A stretch of DNA of 64,000 nt from Phycisphaeraceae bacterium (GTDB lineage: Bacteria; Planctomycetota; Phycisphaerae; Phycisphaerales; UBA1924): NCBI GenBank assembly GCA_019454185.1, contig CP075368.1, positions 124,001 to 188,000 of the forward strand, written 5' to 3'. Under the pieces are notes generated by a model. It saw nothing but the letters and a program-made list of their open reading frames with translations, made no database searches and had not been told where the DNA came from. This document shows positions 1 through 7,256 of the stretch, piece after piece. Positions within the stretch are counted from its first letter, which is position 1. The number at the start of each line of letters is the position of its first letter. A program made the position numbers and the translations under genes.

Positions 1-2343
1 GAGGATCACGATGGACTCCATCATCCCGATCGGCGCGGGGTCCAGCGCGGACTCGGCCCGCCCAATCTTGCCGACCACGCTCTCGACCTCCGGCACGCTG
101 GCGATGGCCAGGTCCTGCTTGCTGTTGACCTCGACCGCCTGCGAGAGCGATGCCTGCGGCAAGAGCGACGGCATGTAGAGCAGCGAGCCCTCATCCAGCG
201 GCGGCATGAACTCACGTCCCAGGCCCGGGAGAATGCGGCCCTCCTTGAGCACGGCGAGGCCTGCGGCCGATTCGGCATCTCTCTCCGCAGGGTCCTGGCG
301 ACGCCACAGAAGCCGCGTGCGCTCGGAGCCGTCGGCCAGACCGATGCGCTGCCACCGGAGCTGGTCGAGCTCCATCAAGGGACGCGTCAGCTCCGAGTCG
401 GGGTCGACGTACATGAGACGCTTGAGTTCGGGCGAGGCCGGCTCGTGCGCAAACGCGTTCACGCCCCACTCCAGCGGCGCGAGCGTGCGGTGGATGCCCA
501 GCCAGACCGAGAGCCCGACGAAGAGGATGAGGACCGGAGCCACCAGGAACGACTTCTTGTGGTTGAGGATCCAGCGGAGCGTCGGGACGTATGCGCGGGC
601 GATGACCCGCGACACCGGGTTCTGCTCCAGCGGCAGGAACTTCTCCCGCGTCATCCGGATCACGCACAGCGCGACGCCGATCCCCACCGCGGCCGCGACC
701 AGCCAGCCGCGATCGGGCGCTCCCCCGAGACCCCACATGAACGCGAACTGAGTCGCGAACGCCGCCAGCACGCCCACTCCGGCGGCCAGGGCGAGCGTCG
801 TGCGGAGCTTCCAGTTCACGGGCCGGAAGAGCAGGTAGCACAGGAACGGCACCACCGTGATGGCGAGGACGACCGATGACCCGATCGCGAAGGTCTTGGT
901 GAACGCCAGCGGCTGGAACAGCTTCCCTTCCTGGTCGGTCAGGAAGAAGACCGGAATGAACGAGACGATCGTGTTCGTGACCGCCGTGATGATCGCGCCC
1001 CCGACCTCCGTCGCGCCCTCGTACACCAGCCCGAAGTGGCCCTTCTCCCGTCGTTCCTCGGGCGTCGCGCCCGCGATGCGGCGGTAGATGTTCTCCGTCA
1101 TGATGATGCCCATGTCGGCGATGTCGCCGATGGCGATCGCGAGCCCGGCGAGCGACATGATGTTGCTGTCGACGCCGAACGCGTACATCAGGATGAACGA
1201 GCCGGCCAGAGCCAGAGGCAGCGTCGGGAGCACGGTTGCCGTCGAGCGCAGGTGCATGAGAAAGAACAGCACGACGAATCCCGCGATCAACGCCTCCTCG
1301 AACAGCGCCTCCTTGAGCGTGTCGATCGTCTCCTGCACGATGGTCGTGCGGTCGTAGAAAGGCACGAGTCGAACGGCCGACACCCGGCCGTCGGCCAGCG
1401 TCTTGCGGGGCAGGCCCGCCTCAAGCTGGGCGATCTTCTCGTTGACGCGCGCCACCACCTCACGGGGGTTCTCGCCGTAGCGCATCAGCACAACGCCGCC
1501 GACGGCCTCGACCCCGCCCTTGTCCAGCGCCCCACGCCGGAAGTCCGGGCCCAGCTGGACCGTCGCCACGCTCCGCAGATAGAGTGGCGTGCCGCCCTCT
1601 TGGCGGATCACCACCCGCTCGAGGTCCTCCACCGATTTGACGAACCCCAGGCCGCGGATGAAGTACTCAACGCCGCTCTGCTCAATGACCTTCGCGCCCA
1701 CGTCGATGTTGCTCTTGCCGACGGCCTCGACGATCTCCATCATCGTCACGCGATGGGCCCGCATCTTGTCGGGGTGGATGTCGATCTGGTACTGCTTGAC
1801 GAAGCCGCCGATGCTGGCCACCTCGCTCACCCCGGGCACGGTCTGGAGCTGGTAGCGGATGTACCAGTCCTGGATCGATCGCAACTCCGCAAGATCGAAC
1901 CCTTCGCCCTCGACCGTGTACCAGTACACCTGACCGAGGGCCGTTGCGTCCGGCCCCAGCACCGGCGTCACGCCCTCCGGCAGACGCTGCTGAGCGACAT
2001 TCATCCGTTCGAGCACGCGCGAACGCGCCCAGTAGTAGTCGACGCTGTCCTCAAAGATCACGAAGACCATCGAGAACCCGAAGCCGGACATGGAGCGGAT
2101 CGCCTTCACGCCCGGCGTGCCGGTGAGGCTCGTCGTGAGCGGATAGGTGACCTGATCGTCCACGTCCTGCGGGCTCCGGCCCTCCCAGTCGGCGTAGACA
2201 ATGACCTGCTTCTCGCCGATGTCCGGGATGGCGTCCACGGGCAGGCGCATGATCGCCCAGTACCCCGCAGCGCAGATGCCGAGCAGGATCAGCGTCATCA
2301 GGAACGTGTTCTTCATGCACCAGCGGATGATCACGTTGACCAT
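1..2343 (-). CDS. cusA: CusA/CzcA-type heavy-metal RND efflux pump (3' end outside window)
   Basis: Inner-membrane proton/metal antiporter of the CusCBA/CzcCBA type, exporting Cu/Ag or related divalent metals through the adaptor and outer-membrane channel encoded just upstream. The minus-strand frame from 2343 is open to the window edge (781 codons). It opens MVNVIIRWCMKN, then the family blocks VDAIPD, QVTYPLTT and FGFSMVFVIFED. SLAGLAIAIGDIADMGIIM fits TM4 with the proton-relay Asp, and FMPPLDEGSLLYMPS plus RAESALDPAPIGMMES come from the porter domain. By my count the last block lies about 150 residues later than in E. coli CusA, so an insertion lies between TM6 and the porter loop. AAGGAG precedes the ATG, and the gap to the upstream adaptor stop is 15 bp. 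Cu/Ag versus Zn/Co specificity cannot be settled from this partial sequence. Confidence 0.93.
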   Translation of the reverse strand, partial: MVNVIIRWCMKNTFLMTLILLGICAAGYWAIMRLPVDAIPDIGEKQVIVYADWEGRSPQDVDDQVTYPLTTSLTGTPGVKAIRSMSGFGFSMVFVIFEDSVDYYWARSRVLERMNVAQQRLPEGVTPVLGPDATALGQVYWYTVEGEGFDLAELRSIQDWYIRYQLQTVPGVSEVASIGGFVKQYQIDIHPDKMRAHRVTMMEIVEAVGKSNIDVGAKVIEQSGVEYFIRGLGFVKSVEDLERVVIRQEGGTPLYLRSVATVQLGPDFRRGALDKGGVEAVGGVVLMRYGENPREVVARVNEKIAQLEAGLPRKTLADGRVSAVRLVPFYDRTTIVQETIDTLKEALFEEALIAGFVVLFFLMHLRSTATVLPTLPLALAGSFILMYAFGVDSNIMSLAGLAIAIGDIADMGIIMTENIYRRIAGATPEERREKGHFGLVYEGATEVGGAIITAVTNTIVSFIPVFFLTDQEGKLFQPLAFTKTFAIGSSVVLAITVVPFLCYLLFRPVNWKLRTTLALAAGVGVLAAFATQFAFMWGLGGAPDRGWLVAAAVGIGVALCVIRMTREKFLPLEQNPVSRVIARAYVPTLRWILNHKKSFLVAPVLILFVGLSVWLGIHRTLAPLEWGVNAFAHEPASPELKRLMYVDPDSELTRPLMELDQLRWQRIGLADGSERTRLLWRRQDPAERDAESAAGLAVLKEGRILPGLGREFMPPLDEGSLLYMPSLLPQASLSQAVEVNSKQDLAIASVPEVESVVGKIGRAESALDPAPIGMMESIVIL

Positions 2344-2358
2344 GGGTGGCTCCTTCGC

Positions 2359-4065
2359 TCAGTGCTTGTGGCCGCCGGTGGGGGCAGGTGGTGGCGATGG
2401 AGAAGGCGCCGCGTCGGGCTGAGTCTGCGGCGCGTCGGACGCGGCCGCTCCGTGGTCGTGGCCCATCGTGGCGTGCAGACCGCCGGGGTAGAAGAGACTC
2501 GGGTGCCCCGTCACCTGGAACTGGCTGTCAATGAGGAAGTTGCCCCGCGTCACGACACGCTCGCCCGCGGAGACGCCAGACAGCACGGGGTAGTACGCGC
2601 CGGCCCTGGGCCCGAGCGTGAGCTGCCGCGGCTCGAACAAGCCCCGGGCCTTCTCCACGTAGACGATCCGCCGCGTCCCGGAATCAAGCACGGCCGCCAC
2701 CGGCACCGCCAGCACGCCGCCGGTACCGCCCGACGCGCCCGCCTCCGCCGGCATCTCCTTGAGCTTCATCTTGCACACCGGGCAGCGCCCGGGCTGGTCG
2801 TAGGTCTTCTCGCCCTCGCACTTCATCGGGCAGAAGTACTTGGTCGCGAGTGAGGGCGTCTCGCCGGGTGCCGCCTCGTGCGCATGGGCGTCGGCCGCAT
2901 GCGCCGACGCATCGCCGTGGACCTCCACCGGGTCGCCGGGGATCTGCTCCAGAGACATCTCGCAGATCGGGCACTCGCCGTCGGCCTCCCTGAGCACCTG
3001 CGGGTGCATCGGGCAGGTGTACTTGCCCTCGACGCCCGTCGGCGCGGCCCGGCCCTCGGCCGTCAGCGATGCTTCGATCGACGCGGTCACGAACATTCCC
3101 GGCTTGAGCGCGTGGTCCGTGTTGTCGATGTGGACGGGGATGCGCACGGTCCGGGACTGGTCGTTCACAATGGGCTGCACGAAGGTGACAAGCCCCTCGA
3201 AGGTGCGCCCCGGGATCGCTTCCGCCGACAGCCGCACCCTCTGGCCGTGCCGGATCCATGGCAGATCGAACTCGTACACCTCCAGGTAGACCCAGACCGA
3301 ATCGAGGTTGGCGATCCGGTACAGGATGTCGCCGGCTCTGAAGGACGCCTTCTCGACGATCGCCTTCTCGATGACCGTGCCGCTGATCGGCGAGTAGAGC
3401 GTGACCCGGTCGGTGGTCTGTTTCTGTTCCACCAGAAGCGCGATCTGCTCATCGGTGAGCCCGAGCAGACGGAGCCGAGTCTTGGCGACGTTCACCAGCG
3501 CCTCGCCCGCGTCGCCCGCCTGCATCGCGATGAGGAGCTCCTGCTGTGCCACCAGCAGCTCGGGGCTGTAGACCTCGGCGAGGTGGTCGCCCTGGCGAAT
3601 CGCAACGCCCGTGAAGTTGACAAACAACCGCTCCGCGTAGCCGTCCACGCGCGGCGTGATCGTTGCCAGCGAGGACTCGTTGTACTCGATGCGTCCGACC
3701 GCCCGCAGCTCGCGGGCCAGTGGCCGGCTCTCAACCGCAACCGTCTCCACGCTCGCCATAGCGAGCGCGTGCTCGGAGAGCTGGAGCGTGGGAGCTTCAC
3801 CCGCCGCACCCGCCGCACCCGCCGTCGCCGCCGCCGCCGGGATCAACGGCATCTCGCAGATCGGGCAATCACCCGGCTGATCGAGACGCACCTGCGGGTG
3901 CATCGAGCAGGTGTAGGTCTGCTTGGCAGGAGCGGGTGCCGGGCCGGCCGGGGCTCCGCTGGCGGGTGGGGGCCGATGGCCGCCGCCACTCCCCAGCCAG
4001 TATCCGCCAGCCGCGGCAAGCACGGCAACGAGAAGGACCGACAAGATGATGGTGTTGCGCTTCAT
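2359..4065 (-). CDS. cusB: CusB-type periplasmic adaptor with three heavy-metal-binding modules
   Basis: Membrane-fusion protein of the efflux complex, 568 aa, linking the RND pump to the TolC-like channel. It has an N-terminal membrane anchor (residues 6-26), a first heavy-metal-binding module near 50-75 (YTCSMHPQV...GDCPICEMPL), then the barrel-sandwich and hairpin region (VGRIEYNES, YSPELLVAQQELL) and the beta-barrel (VWVYLEVYEFDL). Two more metal modules follow near 350-372 (YTCPMHPQV...CPICEMSL) and 410-434 (YFCPMKCEG...CPVCKMKL), before the membrane-proximal end. Most adaptors carry none or one such module, so three is unusual. A His-rich tail (GHDHG, GGHKH) and a His/Ala linker add possible metal ligands. 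The start overlaps the upstream stop by ATGA, indicating translational coupling. Confidence 0.93.
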   Translation of the reverse strand: MKRNTIILSVLLVAVLAAAGGYWLGSGGGHRPPPASGAPAGPAPAPAKQTYTCSMHPQVRLDQPGDCPICEMPLIPAAAATAGAAGAAGEAPTLQLSEHALAMASVETVAVESRPLARELRAVGRIEYNESSLATITPRVDGYAERLFVNFTGVAIRQGDHLAEVYSPELLVAQQELLIAMQAGDAGEALVNVAKTRLRLLGLTDEQIALLVEQKQTTDRVTLYSPISGTVIEKAIVEKASFRAGDILYRIANLDSVWVYLEVYEFDLPWIRHGQRVRLSAEAIPGRTFEGLVTFVQPIVNDQSRTVRIPVHIDNTDHALKPGMFVTASIEASLTAEGRAAPTGVEGKYTCPMHPQVLREADGECPICEMSLEQIPGDPVEVHGDASAHAADAHAHEAAPGETPSLATKYFCPMKCEGEKTYDQPGRCPVCKMKLKEMPAEAGASGGTGGVLAVPVAAVLDSGTRRIVYVEKARGLFEPRQLTLGPRAGAYYPVLSGVSAGERVVTRGNFLIDSQFQVTGHPSLFYPGGLHATMGHDHGAAASDAPQTQPDAAPSPSPPPAPTGGHKH

Positions 4066-5450
4066 GGACGGGCCTCCTTCGGCTGCGCGCGGTCGGGAGT
4101 GCTGATGGGCAGGACCGGGGCTCCGTCCGGAGCCGATCCCGAGATGAGGAGTGAGATGGACGCAATCGCCAGCTCCCTCTGCGCTCTGGCCTCGATGGCG
4201 CTGAGCTCGAACTCGAGCAAGCGGCGCTGGGCATCGATCACGTCCAGAAACGTCGAACGACCGGTCACGTAGCCGGATCGGACCGCATCCAGCGACTGCT
4301 GCGCCTTCGGCAAGAGCGACGATCCGAACAACGCCTCGTTGCGCCCGCTCTCTCGGTACAAGTAGAGCAGGGAGGCAAGCTCGGCGGCGATGGCGATCTG
4401 CTCGGCGGAGAGCCGCGCCTCGGCGGACCGCTTATCCGCCTGCGCCGCGGCGATCTCGGCCTCGATCTTGTCGCGCCAGATCGGAAGTGTCATGCTGGCC
4501 GTCGGACGCCACATGATGGGATTCGCCTTCACATCGGCTTCGATACCGACCGTGAAGTCCGGTACCCGGCTTGTGCGGGCCAGATCGAGCATGGCCTCGC
4601 CGCGGCGCACATCGGCCTGCATCTGCCGCAGCACCGGGTTGCGCTCCGCCGCGATCTCCAGCACCGCGTCCGCGGACGGGGGCGACGCTCCGATTTCAAA
4701 CGTGCCGGGGACGGGCACCGATGCATCCGCGGGTGAGTGACCGAGCGCGGCCCGGAACTCGGCCTCCAGCACGCCCCGCGAGTCCTCCAGGTTGGCGATC
4801 TGGTTGGAGAGCTGCTCGCGCTCGATCTGGGCTCGCAGAACGTCCTGGATCGTTCCGCGTCCGGCACCGAGCTGCTGCTCCGCCTGCGACTCGACGTCGC
4901 CGAGCAGAGCGAGCGCTTCGCGCTGCACTCGGATCGTGTCCTCAAGAAAGTGAAGGCGGATGTACGCCGACTTGGTGGCGTACGCAGCCCGGAGCACCTG
5001 GCTCTCAAAGCCGAAGTACCCCACCCGCGCCTCCGCCGCCGCCACATCACCGGCCGCTCGGAGCTTGCCGGGTCCCGGCAGGTCGAGCATGAGGCCGGGC
5101 ATGACCGCATCCAGCACGTCGGTGATGTCGGCCTCGAAAGTCAGACGCGGGTCGGGCAGCGACCGCGCGGGCGTGATGCGCTCGACGGAGGCGGCCCACG
5201 CGTAGTACGCGGCCTCAACACGCGGGTTGTTGAGCATGGCGTATCGCAAGTAGTCCGCCAGCGGCGACGCGCTGCTGAGCGACGGCAGTTCGGGTTTTGC
5301 GTCCCCGGGTCGATAGGCAGACCGGACGCTCTCCAGGTTTGCCCTCGCCTCGCGTTCTGTGGCGATGGGCGTGCCACCGCAGCCTGCGAGCAGCGCTGCG
5401 GGAAGCAGCGTGGCCGTGAGCAAGCGCCTTTGGTGGGTGGTAAGTCTCAT
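4062..5450 (-). CDS. cusC: TolC-family outer-membrane efflux lipoprotein (CusC/CzcC type)
   Basis: Outer-membrane channel of the metal-efflux complex, 462 aa, close to the usual length of the family. The N-terminus is a lipoprotein signal with lipobox-like LLAGCGG. Two repeated coiled-coil halves follow: about 75-250 (NNPRVEAAYYAWAAS, then the long helix ending in LEAEFRAALG) and about 265-440 (RNPVLRQMQADVRRGEAML, SGYVTGRSTFLDVIDAQRRLLEFE). The last of these is the typical TolC second-half signature. It lies between the YHS-domain gene (8 bp gap) and cusB (ATGA overlap), so the four genes form one transcription unit. The assignment to the metal branch rests on these neighbours. Confidence 0.92.
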   Translation of the reverse strand: MRLTTHQRRLLTATLLPAALLAGCGGTPIATEREARANLESVRSAYRPGDAKPELPSLSSASPLADYLRYAMLNNPRVEAAYYAWAASVERITPARSLPDPRLTFEADITDVLDAVMPGLMLDLPGPGKLRAAGDVAAAEARVGYFGFESQVLRAAYATKSAYIRLHFLEDTIRVQREALALLGDVESQAEQQLGAGRGTIQDVLRAQIEREQLSNQIANLEDSRGVLEAEFRAALGHSPADASVPVPGTFEIGASPPSADAVLEIAAERNPVLRQMQADVRRGEAMLDLARTSRVPDFTVGIEADVKANPIMWRPTASMTLPIWRDKIEAEIAAAQADKRSAEARLSAEQIAIAAELASLLYLYRESGRNEALFGSSLLPKAQQSLDAVRSGYVTGRSTFLDVIDAQRRLLEFELSAIEARAQRELAIASISLLISGSAPDGAPVLPISTPDRAQPKEARP

Positions 5451-5458
5451 GGGTTACC

Positions 5459-6157
5459 TCACTTCTTGCCCGCGACGACCTCGTCTGAAGACCAGTGCAT
5501 GTGGGCGACCTTGGGCGTGCCGCCATCATCCACGACGACCAGCGTGACCGCGGCGGATAGCTCACGCTTCTTCGAACCTTCGCCCGACGTGAGCGCCACG
5601 ATCTGGCTGACGATGGTCGCCGCGCCGATCGAAGTCTCGGACTCAGTCACCGTTCGCCAGGCTGTCGCGCCGAAGGCCTTGAAGTCGGGCTTGAGGTGTT
5701 CCTCTCGGTATCGCTCCCAAGTGCCGGCGTCTCTCCCGTTCTGGAGCACGGCGGCCTTTCCTTCTCCCAAGAACATCCGGTCCATCGCAGCGGTGTCTCC
5801 GGCCGCTCTCGCGGCTTGGAACCGCCGCGCGAGATCGACCGCCGGGGTTGGCGGCGCGAGCTTCACGTACTTCGCGAGGAACGCGTCCTTCTCAGCGTCG
5901 GGCTTGGCGTCCCACTTCTTGTCGCAGCCTGGGCAGCAGAAACCGATCGAGTGCCCCCTCCACTGGCGCATCGGGGTCTCCGCGTCGATTTCCTCGCCCT
6001 GGATCGGGCAGCGGTCATTGGCCGCCTTGGCTGGTTGCGGGCTGGGCTGCGTCGACTTGGGAGCGTGATGGTCGTGGTGTCCGGGTTGGGCGGCGCCGGC
6101 CAGCAGAGTGCCAGCCGCGAGCAGTGCGGCGAGAGTGATGCTTGTGCGAATGAACAT
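5459..6157 (-). CDS. Secreted YHS-domain protein with NTF2-like C-terminal domain
   Basis: A 232-aa exported protein with a clear signal peptide (ITLAALLAAGTLLAGAAQ) and a His-rich segment (GHHDHHAP). A YHS-like metal-binding domain follows (NDRCPIQGEEID ... GHSIGFCCPGCDKKWDAKP, about residues 47-85). The rest resembles an NTF2/SnoaL fold (FLGEGKAAVLQNGRD, TVTESETSIGAATIVSQI, TLVVVDDGGTPKVAHMHWS). YHS domains bind copper or other soft metals and commonly sit in metal-resistance operons. Its place directly before the TolC-like gene suggests a periplasmic metal chaperone or sensor. The role is inferred; the two-domain make-up is what the sequence shows. Confidence 0.8.
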   Translation of the reverse strand: MFIRTSITLAALLAAGTLLAGAAQPGHHDHHAPKSTQPSPQPAKAANDRCPIQGEEIDAETPMRQWRGHSIGFCCPGCDKKWDAKPDAEKDAFLAKYVKLAPPTPAVDLARRFQAARAAGDTAAMDRMFLGEGKAAVLQNGRDAGTWERYREEHLKPDFKAFGATAWRTVTESETSIGAATIVSQIVALTSGEGSKKRELSAAVTLVVVDDGGTPKVAHMHWSSDEVVAGKK

Positions 6158-6304
6158 GTTGAACCTCCGTCAATCGGGGAATGAACAGGGAACGCGGGAT
6201 CGCAAAGAGGGAGCTGAGATGTGGGCGCGAGGAGGCGTCCGGCGCAAGCGCCCCCGGGAGAAGCGTCGGAGGACGCTCCGGGGCAACGGCCGGACCTTGG
6301 ATTG

Positions 6305-6787
6305 CTACACGATGAGCGCGCAGTGCATGCGCACCAGCGAAGTCAGAGATCGGTGATCCGCAGGAGGAAACTCTACATGCCCCCGGACCGGGTCCGGATG
6401 CCGGAGTTCGGGCCGTGGGGCCCATTCGAGAGCCGCGACAACAACCTGGGCCGGCAGTTCCAGGGCAGACTTCTCGACCGAGAGCATCTTCCCCCCGCTC
6501 TTGTCGCATGAGCAGTCCCGCTGCTGATCCGACGGGTCGTTCTGCGGCCCCGAGTGAGAGGCCCCGCTCCTGGTCGCCGAATTGTCCTGACAGCAACTGC
6601 GAGCGCGGGGGCCTTGGTCCTCTGTCGGGCTCGTCATAGCGAGAACAGGTCCATCATCTGAGTAGGAAGCCGCGCGGCGCGCCATATCCCCCGCCAGAAG
6701 CGTGCGCAAGTTGCAGCAGCAGAACGGAATCGCCACCACCCAGAGGATGGCGACGATATTCCGGTAGTGGGCAAGACGTCGAATCAT
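6305..6787 (-). CDS. Small Cys-rich membrane/exported protein at the head of the metal operon
   Basis: I do not recognise a named family. From the ATG at 6787 the product is 160 aa: a basic start, one hydrophobic segment (NIVAILWVVAIPFCCC, about residues 10-25) and a Cys-rich stretch (SCCQDNSATRS, QQRDCSCDKSGGK). This would suit a thiol-based metal ligand outside the membrane. The start is chosen because a strong promoter places the transcript start only about four bases upstream; longer in-frame starts lie above the promoter. The gap to the YHS gene is about 150 bp, so it may be the first gene of the efflux operon. No Shine-Dalgarno is visible, consistent with a leaderless message. Confidence 0.6.
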   Translation of the reverse strand: MIRRLAHYRNIVAILWVVAIPFCCCNLRTLLAGDMARRAASYSDDGPVLAMTSPTEDQGPRARSCCQDNSATRSGASHSGPQNDPSDQQRDCSCDKSGGKMLSVEKSALELPAQVVVAALEWAPRPELRHPDPVRGHVEFPPADHRSLTSLVRMHCALIV

Positions 6788-6797
6788 ACTGCGGGGG

Positions 6798-6826
6798 AGT
6801 ATACATCGCGCGTTTGGATCAGTCAA
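6798..6826 (-). promoter_or_regulatory. Sigma70-like promoter of the metal-efflux operon
   Basis: On the minus strand TTGACT (6821-6826) and TATACT (6798-6803) are separated by exactly 17 bp. Both hexamers are one or two bases from consensus. The predicted transcription start is about 6791, four bases before the ATG at 6787, which implies a leaderless message for the Cys-rich protein. I see no clear MerR-type dyad within the spacer. Confidence 0.75.
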
Positions 6827-7115
6827 TGCCCTTGACCAATGTGAGTGCGTCTTTGTTACGCAATTGTGCAGGGCTATCGCGTCGGATCCCTCGTCCATGA
6901 ACGCAGGAATCGTGTTGCAGTATCCGGGGCTCCGAACGGGTGCATCGAAGGCTCCCACGACCAGGTATGAGACGGCACGCGGAAGCGAGATCTGAGGCTC
7001 CGATCGACTGGGCGGCAACCTCAGCCAGCCGGTCGACAGGAGCATCCCGCCGGTCCGATCCAGCGGCTGGGTGGGTGAGAGCGACGCGCTCATGCTGATG
7101 CAAGAGTGGATTCAC
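6827..7115. other. Junction region without a supportable gene
   Basis: About 290 bp between the metal operon promoter and the terminase remnant. Short frames exist on both strands but none has a Shine-Dalgarno or recognisable product. It marks the change from the metal operon to the phage-like block, so an element boundary may lie here, although I found no convincing direct repeat to the region after the recombinase gene. Confidence 0.5.
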
Positions 7116-7256
7116 TCACGCCCTCGCAATCTCCCTCCACGCCGGATGATCCTCGTCGTTCAGGAGGCACAGCATCCGCTGCCCGTAGGACTCCTGCCGC
7201 CCATCTCAGAACAGCGGCGCATCCGGATCGCTGACCCAGAACTTGCCCAGCCACCC
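7116..7256 (-). pseudogene. Remnant of a second terminase C-terminus
   Basis: Reading on in frame past the terminase stop gives a short segment containing WVSDPDAPLF, a TGA, then a segment with GQRMLCLLNDEDHP and AWREIARA before a final TGA. This repeats the end of the intact terminase, which has YVTDLDALARR, then EQRMARLLYDDNP and IWKNIARW. The shared pattern QRM-LL-D(D/E)-P-W-IAR is clear, and both end at the same point. The fragment therefore looks like the tail of a related terminase gene left by recombination or tandem duplication, inactivated by one stop codon. Confidence 0.7.

Noticed and set aside
1036..2853. 605-codon plus-strand frame opposite the cusA and cusB genes
   Set aside because: A shadow frame of GC-rich DNA: His/Arg/Asp-rich composition without domains, while the minus strand encodes clear CusA and CusB.
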